This document shows, in pieces, positions 36,856 to 45,469 of a DNA stretch of 64,000 bases. The stretch is from positions 248,001-312,000 of the forward strand of contig NZ_SMFO01000002.1 in the NCBI RefSeq assembly GCF_004349145.1, given 5' to 3'. The translations under genes were made by a program, and so were the position numbers. How positions within the stretch are numbered: the stretch's first letter is position 1; every line of letters starts with the position of its first letter. A model generated the notes under the pieces. The model searched no databases and was not told the DNA's origin. It saw only the letters and a program-made list of their open reading frames with translations. The stretch is from Flavobacterium hiemivividum (GTDB lineage Bacteria; Bacteroidota; Bacteroidia; Flavobacteriales; Flavobacteriaceae).

Positions 36856-37761
36856 TTGAAACTAACAATACTAGGCTGTTATGCAGCTACTCCACGTACA
36901 TTTACAAATCCGACGTCTCAAATTTTAGAAATTAAGAATAGATTATTTCTAATTGATTGCGGAGAAGGTACACAAGTACAATTGCGTAAAAACAAAATCA
37001 GATTTTCTAAAATTAATCATATTTTTATATCGCATTTGCATGGCGATCACTTTTTTGGCCTTATAGGTTTAGTGTCCACTTTTACATTGCTTAATCGAAC
37101 TACAGATTTACATATTCACGGACCAAAAGGAATCAAAGAAATTATAAAGTTGCAGCTGCGATTGACCAATTCCTGGACGAATTATAATTTACATTTTCAT
37201 GAATTAGAATCGAATGAAAGCGAGATTGTTTTTGAAGATGATAAAGTGGTTGTAAAAACAATACCGCTGAAACACCGTATTTATACCAACGGTTTTTTAT
37301 TCGAAGAAAAGACCGATAAAAGAAAATTGAATACGGACGCTGTTCAGAATTATGAAATTGACAAATGTTATTATCAAAATATTAAAAACGGTAAAGATAT
37401 CACCTTAGATGATGGAAGGATAATTGAAAATACACAATTAACATTCGATCCAAAACCACCATTGCGCTACGCATTCTGTTCTGACACCAAATACAATGAG
37501 GATATAATTCCAATAATAGAAGGAGTAGATGTCTTGTATCATGAATCTACTTTTTTGCAATCAGAAGAAACGCTGGCAGGCAAGACCATGCATTCCACAG
37601 CAAAAGAAGCTGCGACAATTGCTTTGAAAGCTAATGTAAAACAATTAGTTTTAGGGCATTATTCTACGCGTTATGAAAATATTAGTCTTTTTAAAGAGGA
37701 AGCAGAAACTATTTTCCCCGAAGTTCTATTAGCTGACGACGGACGTAGTTTTGACTTTTAG
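36856..37761 (+). CDS. rnz: Ribonuclease Z
   Basis: A metallo-beta-lactamase nuclease that cleaves the 3' trailer from tRNA precursors. The 301-residue protein has the metal motif SHLHGDHFFGLIGL (His-x-His-x-Asp-His), FCSDTKYNED, the exosite-like segment in the middle and LGHYSTRY with the last His ligands. The short form is normal for bacteria. The likely start is a TTG at 36856 (LKLTILGCYAATPRTF); there is no in-frame ATG nearby upstream, although an ATT at 36853 is a rarer alternative. Confidence 0.93.
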   Translation: MKLTILGCYAATPRTFTNPTSQILEIKNRLFLIDCGEGTQVQLRKNKIRFSKINHIFISHLHGDHFFGLIGLVSTFTLLNRTTDLHIHGPKGIKEIIKLQLRLTNSWTNYNLHFHELESNESEIVFEDDKVVVKTIPLKHRIYTNGFLFEEKTDKRKLNTDAVQNYEIDKCYYQNIKNGKDITLDDGRIIENTQLTFDPKPPLRYAFCSDTKYNEDIIPIIEGVDVLYHESTFLQSEETLAGKTMHSTAKEAATIALKANVKQLVLGHYSTRYENISLFKEEAETIFPEVLLADDGRSFDF

Positions 37762-37853
37762 CCTCAGTCCGAACGATTTAACAAATAAAAGAAATAGCCT
37801 TATTTTTAGAAACTGATAGTTTAATAATAGAATCATCTTAAAAACACATAGAA

Positions 37854-38498
37854 ATGCAAGATTTAAGCAATTATAGAAAATCGTATGAAAAGAGTGAGTT
37901 ATTAGAATCTAACATTCCAGAAGATCCTATCAACCTTTTCAACAGGTGGTTCCACGAAACAGAAGGTTTTGGAGGAAATGAAGAAGTAAATGCGATGACT
38001 GTATCGACAGTTGGTCTCGATGGATTTCCAAAGGCTAGAGTTGTATTATTAAAAAAATTCACAGAAGAAGGCTTTATATTTTATACCAATTATAATTCAG
38101 AGAAAGGCAAAGCGATTGAAGCAAACCCAAATATATGTCTTTCTTTTTTTTGGCATAGTATGGAGCGCCAGGTTATTATAAAAGGAATTGCTCAAAAGAC
38201 CTCAGAAGTAATCTCAGATAATTATTTTGACTCAAGACCTGAAGGAAGCAAGTTGGGAGCCCTAGTTTCTAATCAAAGTGAAGTAATTCCATCTCGCACA
38301 TATCTTGAGGAAAATCTAAAGCAATTAGAAGAAGATTTTGATAGCATCGTGATTCCAAGACCACAACACTGGGGTGGTTATTTAGTTGTTCCAGTTGAAG
38401 TTGAGTTTTGGCAAGGAAGGGCTAATCGTTTACATGACAGAATTAGATATAAAAGCTTAGAAGATTTTTCTTGGAAAATTGAAAGACTATCTCCTTGA
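37854..38498 (+). CDS. pdxH: Pyridoxamine 5'-phosphate oxidase
   Basis: FMN-dependent oxidation of pyridoxine/pyridoxamine phosphate to PLP. The 214-residue protein carries ARVVLLKKFTEEGFIFYTNYNSEKGKAI, WHSMERQVIIKG (FMN binding) and the C-terminal RP.HWGGYLV and FWQGRANRLHDR motifs. Length is standard. It lies 92 bases after rnz and may be the last gene of the pyrR operon. Confidence 0.95.
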   Translation: MQDLSNYRKSYEKSELLESNIPEDPINLFNRWFHETEGFGGNEEVNAMTVSTVGLDGFPKARVVLLKKFTEEGFIFYTNYNSEKGKAIEANPNICLSFFWHSMERQVIIKGIAQKTSEVISDNYFDSRPEGSKLGALVSNQSEVIPSRTYLEENLKQLEEDFDSIVIPRPQHWGGYLVVPVEVEFWQGRANRLHDRIRYKSLEDFSWKIERLSP

Positions 38499-38538
38499 TA
38501 TGTAGGAAAAACGTAAAGGCTGGTGTTAAATTAATGTA

Positions 38539-38585
38539 TTTCGTCGATTTTAATTGATTGTTTGTCGATAAAAAAAGTAGTTTTG
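38539..38585 (+). promoter_or_regulatory. Promoter and upstream box of the first CAP gene
   Basis: TTG (38558-38560), 17 bases, TAGTTTTG (38578-38585). Immediately upstream is the box TTTCGTCGATTTT (38539-38551), shared with the second CAP gene. TCGTCGA at 38541 and TTGTCGA at 38562 form direct repeats 21 bases apart, i.e. two helical turns. Confidence 0.65.
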
Positions 38586-38672
38586 AATTTGGAAAACAAC
38601 TAATATTCAAAATAATAATAAATGAAGTAGCGGATGCTAACAAGTTTATTATTTATCTACTACAATTTTTTT

Positions 38673-39215
38673 ATGAGATCAAAATCACTTTTAGTATTAG
38701 GCCTTATTTCGGCTATAATTACTATGAATTCTTGTTCAACAGATTCTTACGAAACACCAGAATCCATCGCATTGGATAAACAATCTCCTACTATTTCACA
38801 AACATCTACGGCAACTGTAGACTTGTATAATTATTCTTATTCTACTTCTGAAAATCAACTTGTGGATTTAATTAATGCGCACAGAGTTAGCATTGGTTTA
38901 CCTGCATTAGTTAAAGCGAATTATATTTCCTTAAAGGCGGAAGGTCATAGTAATTATATGATTAGTACAAGTATGCTAAGTCACAATAACTTTACAGTAC
39001 GTGCCGAAGATATAATGAAAACTCTAGACGCTCAATCAGTAGGTGAAAATGTTGCATATAATTCTAGTACAGCACAAGCTGCTTTTGATGCTTGGATGGC
39101 AAGTCCAGGACATAAAGCGAATATTGAAGGCGCTTATACAAATTTTGGTGTCTCAATTAGAGTGGATTCTGCAACTGGAAGAAAATACTACACCAATATT
39201 TTTGCAAAGATGTAA
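38673..39215 (+). CDS. CAP-domain (SCP/PR1-like) lipoprotein, first copy
   Basis: From the ATG at 38673 the protein has 180 residues: MRSKSLLVLGLISAIITMNSC is a lipoprotein signal, then a Ser/Thr-rich linker and a CAP domain (about 60-178) with LVDLINAHRVSIGLPALVKA, MISTSMLSHNN, GENVAYNS and AWMASPGHKANIEG. These cover the usual CAP-family cavity residues including His and Glu positions. The role is unknown; CAP proteins are secreted or surface-bound and bind sterols, peptides or act as proteases in different species. A nearly identical architecture follows 388 bases later. Confidence 0.88.
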   Translation: MRSKSLLVLGLISAIITMNSCSTDSYETPESIALDKQSPTISQTSTATVDLYNYSYSTSENQLVDLINAHRVSIGLPALVKANYISLKAEGHSNYMISTSMLSHNNFTVRAEDIMKTLDAQSVGENVAYNSSTAQAAFDAWMASPGHKANIEGAYTNFGVSIRVDSATGRKYYTNIFAKM

Positions 39216-39234
39216 ATCATAATTTTATTTAATA

Positions 39235-39271
39235 AAAATACTGTCTCTTTAAAAATAGACGGTATTTTTTT
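39235..39271 (+). terminator. Terminator of the first CAP gene
   Basis: AAAAATACTGTCT pairs with AGACGGTATTTTT across a nine-base loop and ends in a T run. Confidence 0.8.
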
Positions 39272-39477
39272 ATCCTAAAAGTGTAAAACATTTTTATTTA
39301 AATATAGATTTTGAAATACTATCTTTTTGAATCTGGATGAGCTATTCATTTAGAAGTTAAAAAAGTCAATTACAAGAGTGAAATTTAGATTTCCAAAATT
39401 ATATTCTTTAATAAGCTAGTTCAGTATTTCTTTTGAAAAAGTAAGAAAAATTACAAGTATTTTTAATAATGATGTAG
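39272..39477. other. Intergenic AT-rich spacer
   Basis: Between the terminator of the first CAP gene and the promoter of the second no ORF or structure of note is seen. Confidence 0.5.
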
Positions 39478-39523
39478 TTCGTCGATTTTTTTTGTTTGTT
39501 TAACGGAATTGTATGTATGTTTG
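39478..39523 (+). promoter_or_regulatory. Promoter and upstream box of the second CAP gene
   Basis: TTG (39496-39498), 17 bases, TATGTTTG (39516-39523), with the box TTCGTCGATTTTT (39478-39490) five bases upstream of the -33. The arrangement mirrors the first CAP promoter. The second half-repeat is weaker here (TTAACGG at 39500). Confidence 0.65.
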
Positions 39524-39602
39524 AGGAGAATTAGAACACAATTAAGATACAACATTAAAGAAGTTTGCCCCACAATCTACTTTAAACTTAAACTACTGAA
39601 TT

Positions 39603-40106
39603 ATGAAAAAAATTTTACTTCCTACAGTACTATTATTAGCGGTAATATTTACTTTGAACTCTTGTTCTTCTGACTCTTCTGAAGTAACGCCAGTAGAAGC
39701 TCAAACTCAAGTAGTAGTAAATTATACATATTCTCCAATTGAGTTAGAAACCTTAGCACTAATAAATGATTATAGAGTAAGTGTTGGTCTTAATGCCTTA
39801 GAGAAAATTAATTACATCTCTGCGAAATCAGAAGTGCATGATAATTATATGATCACTAATAATGTGGTTAATCACGATGGTTTTGTAGACCGTTCTGATA
39901 AAATTATAAAAAATCTTGGAGCAAAAACAGTGGGTGAAAATATAGCATACAATTACAATACGCCTGAAGCTGCAGTAGCTGCATGGTTAAAAAGTCCAGG
40001 TCACAAAGAAAATATAGTTGGAAATTATACTCATTTCGGAATTTCTATCAGAGAAAATTCGGTAACTGGTAAAAAATATTACACTAACATCTTTGCGAAA
40101 ATATAA
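39603..40106 (+). CDS. CAP-domain (SCP/PR1-like) lipoprotein, second copy
   Basis: The 167-residue protein is a lipoprotein (signal ending TLNSC, Cys21) with a CAP domain (about 48-165): ETLALINDYRVSVGLNALEKI, MITNNVVNHDGFVDR, GENIAYNYNTPEAAVAAWLKSPGHKENIVG and YYTNIFAKI. It is clearly paralogous to the preceding gene (shared motifs through the whole domain), with divergence at several sites. Tandem duplication is the simplest explanation. Two terminator-like hairpins follow. Confidence 0.88.
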   Translation: MKKILLPTVLLLAVIFTLNSCSSDSSEVTPVEAQTQVVVNYTYSPIELETLALINDYRVSVGLNALEKINYISAKSEVHDNYMITNNVVNHDGFVDRSDKIIKNLGAKTVGENIAYNYNTPEAAVAAWLKSPGHKENIVGNYTHFGISIRENSVTGKKYYTNIFAKI

Positions 40107-40124
40107 GTAGATTATTTTTTTAAT

Positions 40125-40162
40125 GAGGCTGTTGTTCCCAAATCGCAGCCTCTTTTTTTTAC
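40125..40162 (+). terminator. First of two tandem terminators after the CAP genes
   Basis: GAGGCTG-(14 bases)-CAGCCTC followed by TTTTTTTT. Confidence 0.85.
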
Positions 40163-40185
40163 TTCAATAATTTTTTTTCAAATTA

Positions 40186-40221
40186 GAGGCTGCTGTCCCC
40201 AATAGCAGTCTCTTTTTTTTT
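40186..40221 (+). terminator. Second tandem terminator
   Basis: GAGGCTGCT-GTCCCCAAT-AGCAGTCTC (one G-T pair) then nine T. It shares the core GAGGCTG..TTCCC/TCCCC with the first and appears to be a duplicate. Confidence 0.8.
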
Positions 40222-40396
40222 GTTCGTTTCCCGAATAATAGTATCACTTTAAGTAATTATAGTTAATGAATTATAATCGATGCTTTTCTATAATAATTAG
40301 TCATAGAGGATCGTAAAGTATTGCAATTTTAAAATAGAATAAATTGGCAAAGTGACATCAACACAATATCTTTGGAGCAATCAAAATAAAGATAAA

Positions 40397-40945
40397 ATGA
40401 CAACCCATCTCGCACTGCTTCGTGGTATAAACGTTTCTGGTCACAACATGATTAAAATGGATGCGCTAAAAACAACTTTGGAAAACATTGGTTTCACAAA
40501 AGTGCAGACCTACATTCAATCAGGGAATGTTTTTGTAACTACTGAGGAAGAAAGCGCTCTCAAAGTGGGTTTTATCATCAAACAGGAACTTTTTAAAGTT
40601 TTTGGCGGTGATGTACCAGTGATCGTTATTAATGCGGCTGACTTACAAGCTTGCTTCACCAATAATCCCTTTTTGAAAGAAAAAGAAGTAGACACTAAGA
40701 AATTATATGTTGCTTTTGTATCGAAAGAACTTGGGTCTGAAAACATCAATGATTTGAAAATTAGCCAATTTAAACCCGACGAAGCTTATTTAGATGGCAA
40801 TCGAATTTTTATTAAATACGCCGTTGGAGCTGGAAAAACGAGACTTGATCAAAAATATATTGAGAAAAAACTAAATCTTACAGCAACCATAAGAAACTGG
40901 AATACCGTGACACATTTGTTAAAGATGTATGAAGAAATGGTTTAA
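40397..40945 (+). CDS. DUF1697 family protein
   Basis: From the ATG at 40397 (MTTHLALLRGINVSGHNMIKM) the protein has 182 residues and fits DUF1697: LLRGINVSG start, L.....IGFTKVQTYIQSGNVFV, and the C-terminal ATIRNWNTVTHLLKM. A GTG upstream at 40352 would add a 15-residue extension unlike the family, so I prefer the ATG. Cytoplasmic, function unknown. The gene is monocistronic with a terminator hairpin after it. Confidence 0.85.
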   Translation: MTTHLALLRGINVSGHNMIKMDALKTTLENIGFTKVQTYIQSGNVFVTTEEESALKVGFIIKQELFKVFGGDVPVIVINAADLQACFTNNPFLKEKEVDTKKLYVAFVSKELGSENINDLKISQFKPDEAYLDGNRIFIKYAVGAGKTRLDQKYIEKKLNLTATIRNWNTVTHLLKMYEEMV

Positions 40946-41022
40946 TTTGATTGAGATTGAAACCTTTTGAATTAGTAGATTATCGACTTATTTTTCTTAA
41001 AATTCTACATTAATAGTATCCC

Positions 41023-41056
41023 AAACTCCGAATCATTTGATTTCGGAGTTTTTTTA
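41023..41056 (+). terminator. Terminator of the DUF1697 gene
   Basis: AAACTCCGAA-TCATTTGA-TTTCGGAGTTT followed by TTTT. A similar ACTCCGAA stem recurs after the next gene. Confidence 0.8.
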
Positions 41057-41313
41057 TGTTGGCGATAAGCCAATAAAAAAGGAATTATTAATTGATTTCT
41101 TATGATAGTATTCAGAGGAGTATTGGATTTTTTGTTTTAATTTTATTGATAAATTGCGTAAAAGTTAATTTTGTAACTGTCTTAAATAGAAATTATTGAA
41201 TGTGCTATGTTAAACAATTAATACTTCACTACAAGGATTTGGAATAACACTAGAAGGAGGTTTGAAATTCTATTTCTTCTACGAAAGATTTGAAAATATA
41301 TAAAAATAGTAAT
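41057..41313. other. Intergenic region with a possible gene fragment
   Basis: There is no intact gene. Bases 41214-41303 form a short open stretch on the plus strand that resembles the end of a beta-barrel protein; see the separate entry. Confidence 0.4.
41214..41303 (+). pseudogene. Possible remnant of an outer-membrane protein C-terminus
   Basis: A 29-codon frame between stops ends with GITLEGGLKFYFFYERFENI and a stop. Alternating aromatic and polar residues near the end recall terminal beta-barrel strands. There is no start codon, and the match could be accidental. Confidence 0.25.
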
Positions 41314-41772
41314 ATGGAAGCAGATGCGAGAACGATTATTTCAGTTGAAACTATGATTAACGCACCCGTAGAAACGGTATGGAAGAACTGGATCACGCCC
41401 GAGAATATTGTTGTGTGGAATGTAGCTTCAAAGGATTGGCATACACCCTACGTAGAGAATGATTGCCGAATGGATGGTAAATTTCGTTATAGGATGGAAG
41501 CCAAAGACGGTAGTACGGGTTTTGATTTTATTGGTAAATATGAAGAGGTTAAAATATACGAGCAAATTACATACACTATAGAAGACGGAAGAAAAGTAAA
41601 AATTATTTTCACATCTGAAGATAATCAAACCAAAGTAATAGAATTATTTGAAGCAGAAACTGAAAACTCTATCGAATTACAAAGAGAAGGTTGGCAAGCT
41701 ATTTTGGATAATTTTAAAAATTATGTCGAAATCCGATTGGAACAAATAAGTGCATCAAAATGGAAGATCTAA
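41314..41772 (+). CDS. SRPBCC/AHSA1-domain protein
   Basis: From ATG 41314 (MEADARTIISVETMINAPVETVWKNW) it has 152 residues. The START-like fold is shown by the opening beta strand with INAPVETVWKNWITPENI, WHTPYVENDCRMDGKFRYRM, FDFIGKYEEV and the long C-terminal helix GWQAILDNFKNYVEIR. It belongs to the AHSA1-type SRPBCC group, which binds hydrophobic ligands; the substrate is unknown. The TTG at 41290 would add eight residues without homology. It is followed by a terminator. Confidence 0.88.
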   Translation: MEADARTIISVETMINAPVETVWKNWITPENIVVWNVASKDWHTPYVENDCRMDGKFRYRMEAKDGSTGFDFIGKYEEVKIYEQITYTIEDGRKVKIIFTSEDNQTKVIELFEAETENSIELQREGWQAILDNFKNYVEIRLEQISASKWKI

Positions 41773-41794
41773 AATTAGTACTGCCATAGATTCT

Positions 41795-41826
41795 ACTCCG
41801 AATCCTCTAGGTCTTCGGAGTTTTTA
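41795..41826 (+). terminator. Terminator of the SRPBCC gene
   Basis: ACTCCGAA-(11 bases)-TTCGGAGT followed by TTTT. Confidence 0.8.
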
Positions 41827-41835
41827 TTACGATCA

Positions 41836-42585
41836 CTATTTTTCTATTAAATCACAATACCAAAATCCGAATTCAAATGCGTCTGTGGAATCAGTATCGC
41901 AAGCGCTATTTGAAGCAACCGTTTTTGGTTTCTCGTATTTTCGATACACGATTTCGCCAACTTCAAAATCAATTGGTTTTGCGAATATAGGTCCATCAAA
42001 AGTAAAAGTGTGAAATTCACCGTTTTCGCCACAAACATCTACATTTTCTGGTAAATCGTTTATAAAATTTTGATCGATAAGGCGTCCTACAAAACTTTTA
42101 TCGAGATAACGCTCGTTAACGCAAACAACGATGGTTTTAAACCCTAGCGCAATGAATTCCTTTATCAAATCATGAGTTGGTACTTTCCAAAGCGGAAAAA
42201 CACCTATCAATCCCATTGTGGCTAATTTGTCTTCTCTGTATTTACGGAGATCATCCAAGAAAATATCACCAAAAACAGAGTGCGTTACGCCTTGCTTCTT
42301 CAGTTTTTCAAGTGTATTCTCCATGACACTTTCATAAGCTTCCATAGTGGGCATTTCTGGAATTTGCATAATTTCTAGCGGTAATCCTATGCTTTTAGCC
42401 TGTTGCTTTAGTAATTCTATGCGCACGCCATGCATGGAAACACGCTGAAATTGCTCGCTGACGCTCGTTAGCAAGCAGTGTTTTTCAAATTCTGGGTCTT
42501 TTAAAATTTTATATAGGGCGAGAGCAGAGTCTTTTCCGCTACTCCAGTTAAATAAGGCAATCTTTTTCAATGTATTTTGGGTCAA
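41836..42585 (-). CDS. Diphthine-ammonia-ligase-like PP-loop ATPase
   Basis: This 249-residue adenine-nucleotide alpha hydrolase has the PP-loop FNWSSGKDSALALY and the family motif GDIFLDDLRKYREDK, then GEFHTFTFDGPIF near the C-terminus. It is a member of the DUF71/ATP_bind_4 family named after eukaryotic diphthine-ammonia ligase (Dph6). Bacteria lack diphthamide on EF-G, so the true role here is different or unknown; amidation or cofactor-related chemistry is possible. It is convergent with the SRPBCC gene and divergent from the aminopeptidase gene. Confidence 0.85.
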   Translation of the reverse strand: MTQNTLKKIALFNWSSGKDSALALYKILKDPEFEKHCLLTSVSEQFQRVSMHGVRIELLKQQAKSIGLPLEIMQIPEMPTMEAYESVMENTLEKLKKQGVTHSVFGDIFLDDLRKYREDKLATMGLIGVFPLWKVPTHDLIKEFIALGFKTIVVCVNERYLDKSFVGRLIDQNFINDLPENVDVCGENGEFHTFTFDGPIFAKPIDFEVGEIVYRKYEKPKTVASNSACDTDSTDAFEFGFWYCDLIEK

Positions 42586-42638
42586 AATTTATGTCTACAA
42601 ACTTACAAAATTACTTCTATTTGTTTCTGAATCCTTTG

Positions 42639-42646
42639 TAACTTTG
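42639..42646 (+). promoter_or_regulatory. -7 element of the M1 peptidase gene
   Basis: TAACTTTG fits TAnnTTTG, 25 bases before the ATG; TTG at 42621-42623 is 15 bases upstream. Confidence 0.55.
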
Positions 42647-42671
42647 GGTTTTACTTCTTAAATTTTCTTGA

Positions 42672-44741
42672 ATGAAATATCTGTTTCTTTTACTATCCAC
42701 GTTGGCTTTCGCCCAACAAACAAAATACGTTGATTTCAAATCGGTTTCCGGTCAAATCAGTTTAGATCCTAAAGAAAAATCGGTTGCGGGTTCTGTCAAT
42801 TATTGGTTGGAGGTTTTAATGCCTATTGATACTATAAAAATAGATGCGCAAAACATGAGTTTTACAAAGGTAAAACTGAATAACAAAGACGTGGGCTTCA
42901 TAAATTCTGAGAAGCAATTGCTAATCATCTTTCCGTTTAAAAAGGGTAAAAACGAAATCAGTTTCGAATATAAAGCAACACCAAAGCAGGCTCTGTATTT
43001 TGTAGGTTCTGATGCAGCAGATGATTTACAAATATGGACGCAGGGACAAGGGAAATATACAAGTCATTGGTTTCCTAGTTTTGATGATGTGAATGAAAAA
43101 GTGATTTTTAGTATGGAACTGGTTTTTAATCAGGATTATCAGGCAATTTCAAATGGAGTACTGACTCATAAAACAACGAACGGCAATAGTTCATCATGGC
43201 AATATAAGATGGAAAAGCCCATGAGTTCTTATTTGCTGATGCTTGCCATTGGTAAATTTGATAAATATACAGAGAAAACAAAATGTGGAACCGAATTAGA
43301 ATTGTATTTAGAAAAGAATCATGCAGATAGATACGAAGCAACGTATCGGTATTCTGCTAGAATGTTTGATTTTCTGGAGAAAGAAATAGGAGTGAAGTAT
43401 CCTTGGAAAGTTTATAAGCAAATTCCGGTTCGTGATTTTCTATATGCCGGAATGGAAAATACCTCGGCTACCCTTTTTTCAAGTAGGTATGTGGTCGATT
43501 CTACAGGTTTTGAAGATCGCAATTATATCAATGTCAATGCCCATGAACTGGCGCATCAATGGTTTGGAGATTTTATCACCGCCGAAAGTGGAAAACATCA
43601 TTGGTTGCAAGAAGGATTTGCTACTTATTATGCCTTACTTGCCGAACGGGAAATCTATGGCGACGATTATTTTTATTCTAAGTTATATGAATCAGCACAG
43701 CAAATTAAATATGCTTCTAGAACCGACTCGATTCCGGTGATGAATGAGAAAGCAAGTTCCTTAAGTTTTTATCAAAAAGGGGCTTGGACATTATTCGTTT
43801 TACATGAGGCAATAGGCGACAAAGCATTTAAAAAAGTCGTGCGTCGCTACTTAGAAAAATACGCTTTTCAAAACGTAACCACAGCTGATTTTTTCCGGGA
43901 AGTTAATAGAGTATCTGATTTCGACACCAATAATTTAAGTAAAGTTTGGCTTGAATCAACTGTTGTTAGTAATAATGAAATCAATGAGTTATTGGGTAAA
44001 AATAAAACCACCAGACTTTTATTAGAATTAGATATCCTAAAGAAAAAACCATTAGCTGAAAAATCAGCGTATATGGCAGAGCTCCTTACATCAGACGTGT
44101 ATTATACGGTAAAGGAAGCGCTTGTTAACCAACTTAAAAGCGAAAAATTTGAAGCTAAAAAACAGTTATTGGAATTGGCTTTAGCTACTAATAACATCCC
44201 AGTTCGTCAGGCTGTAGCCAATACAAATTCAAAAATCCCAGAAGATTTTAGATTACAATATGAGACTTTGTTAGATGATAAATCCTATCAAACGCAGGAA
44301 ATAGCGCTGTTCTATTTATGGAATAATTTTCCCAAACATAGATCAAACTACTTGGAGAAATCTAAAGACTGGGTTGGTTTTAGTGATAATAATCTAAAGA
44401 CATTATGGTTATCACTGGCGGTATCAACGCCAGAATATGATGCAGACAAAGCATCTTTAATAGCGGAATTAATCAATTATTCTTCACCTAAATTTGAAGC
44501 AATTACACGTCAAAAAGCTTTAGAAAAGCTGATTGCTTTCCAACTAATTAATGCTGCTGTTTTAAAGAATTTAGTAAACGCGACTACACATCATATGTGG
44601 CAATTCTCTAAGTTTGGAAGAGATAATATTCGAACAATGTTAAAAAACAAGGAAATGGTGATTTCATTTGAGAACTTAGTGTCTCAACTAGATGAAAAAG
44701 AAGAATTCCAGCTAAAGAGACTTTTAAAGGAATTGCAATAG
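42672..44741 (+). CDS. M1 family aminopeptidase, secreted
   Basis: The 689-residue protein has a short signal peptide (MKYLFLLLSTLAFAQQ). An N-terminal beta domain (about 20-195) precedes the gluzincin domain with the exopeptidase motif GMENTS (about 259-264), zinc motif His291-Glu292-x-x-His295 in NAHELAHQWFGDF and third ligand Glu314 in QEGFATYY. The C-terminal part (about 440-689) is HEAT-like and helical. The role is likely peptide digestion in the periplasm or at the surface. It is monocistronic. Confidence 0.94.
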   Translation: MKYLFLLLSTLAFAQQTKYVDFKSVSGQISLDPKEKSVAGSVNYWLEVLMPIDTIKIDAQNMSFTKVKLNNKDVGFINSEKQLLIIFPFKKGKNEISFEYKATPKQALYFVGSDAADDLQIWTQGQGKYTSHWFPSFDDVNEKVIFSMELVFNQDYQAISNGVLTHKTTNGNSSSWQYKMEKPMSSYLLMLAIGKFDKYTEKTKCGTELELYLEKNHADRYEATYRYSARMFDFLEKEIGVKYPWKVYKQIPVRDFLYAGMENTSATLFSSRYVVDSTGFEDRNYINVNAHELAHQWFGDFITAESGKHHWLQEGFATYYALLAEREIYGDDYFYSKLYESAQQIKYASRTDSIPVMNEKASSLSFYQKGAWTLFVLHEAIGDKAFKKVVRRYLEKYAFQNVTTADFFREVNRVSDFDTNNLSKVWLESTVVSNNEINELLGKNKTTRLLLELDILKKKPLAEKSAYMAELLTSDVYYTVKEALVNQLKSEKFEAKKQLLELALATNNIPVRQAVANTNSKIPEDFRLQYETLLDDKSYQTQEIALFYLWNNFPKHRSNYLEKSKDWVGFSDNNLKTLWLSLAVSTPEYDADKASLIAELINYSSPKFEAITRQKALEKLIAFQLINAAVLKNLVNATTHHMWQFSKFGRDNIRTMLKNKEMVISFENLVSQLDEKEEFQLKRLLKELQ

Positions 44742-44798
44742 ATGATACCGTAATTATTATCGCTGCTTTATTCAAATAAAAAACACAACATTTTTATA

Positions 44799-45320
44799 CT
44801 ACCAAAGCTGTCCTACCTCATCTTTTATAAAAGCCAAAGCGGCACTACTAGGAGATGGTTTTTCTAATAAATCACTTAGAACTAATTCTCGTAAACCATC
44901 AGCATTTGTTACTTTTTCGTTTGCGGCAGCTAATCGAATCATCTGAATTGTTGCATTTTTGGCTGTAACAATAATGGACCAACAACGTTCCGAAATATAA
45001 ATTTGTTGGGCGAGATTATGCTCAAATTCTTGCTCTATCTGTGCAATTACAAAATTTCTATAGTCATTTTTATCTTCAGAAAGAGGGCTGATTCTTACCA
45101 TCAATTGCGAAGGGTTAATACGCTCCATAAACAAAGTCATACGCTCATAAGCCTGCAGGCGAACGGGCAATGTCGATGCTTGATTGTCTTTTTGCAACAA
45201 CCATCTTCGGGTATTTTGTTGGTCTTTAAAATGAGAATTAAATAAAAAATAGGCAACACCACCTGTAATTAAAGATGGAAGAGTATAGGCAATTATTTCA
45301 ACGATAAGAGGAGAATTCAT
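44799..45320 (-). CDS. Single-span membrane-anchored protein of unknown function
   Basis: A 173-residue protein with an N-terminal transmembrane helix (about 6-26, IVEIIAYTLPSLITGGVAYFLF), a basic cytoplasmic segment and a helical domain including RLQAYERMTLFMERINPSQLMVRI and a region around residue 100 with EQEFEHNLAQQIYIS. It appears conserved in Flavobacteria. No catalytic motif is visible. It sits between the M1 gene (convergent) and a divergent permease gene. Confidence 0.7.
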   Translation of the reverse strand: MNSPLIVEIIAYTLPSLITGGVAYFLFNSHFKDQQNTRRWLLQKDNQASTLPVRLQAYERMTLFMERINPSQLMVRISPLSEDKNDYRNFVIAQIEQEFEHNLAQQIYISERCWSIIVTAKNATIQMIRLAAANEKVTNADGLRELVLSDLLEKPSPSSAALAFIKDEVGQLW

Positions 45321-45402
45321 TTGTTTTCAATTTGGTAAAGCAAAAATATACTTTTTGGAGATAAATTCACATGAATTGTAATGGAATGTATCTACGGAGT
45401 AG

Positions 45403-45410
45403 TACTTTTG
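45403..45410 (+). promoter_or_regulatory. -7 element of the TauE/SafE gene
   Basis: TACTTTTG fits TAnnTTTG and lies 59 bases before the chosen start at 45470. It excludes the longer frame from 45371. Confidence 0.6.
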
Positions 45411-45469
45411 CAAAAAATATTACTTTTTCAACAAGGTTTAGTGTCTCATCATTTTATTTCGTGCCATTA

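Noticed and set aside
45371..45469. 33-residue N-terminal extension of the TauE/SafE frame
   Set aside because: It overlaps the TACTTTTG element and is unlike the family N-terminus.
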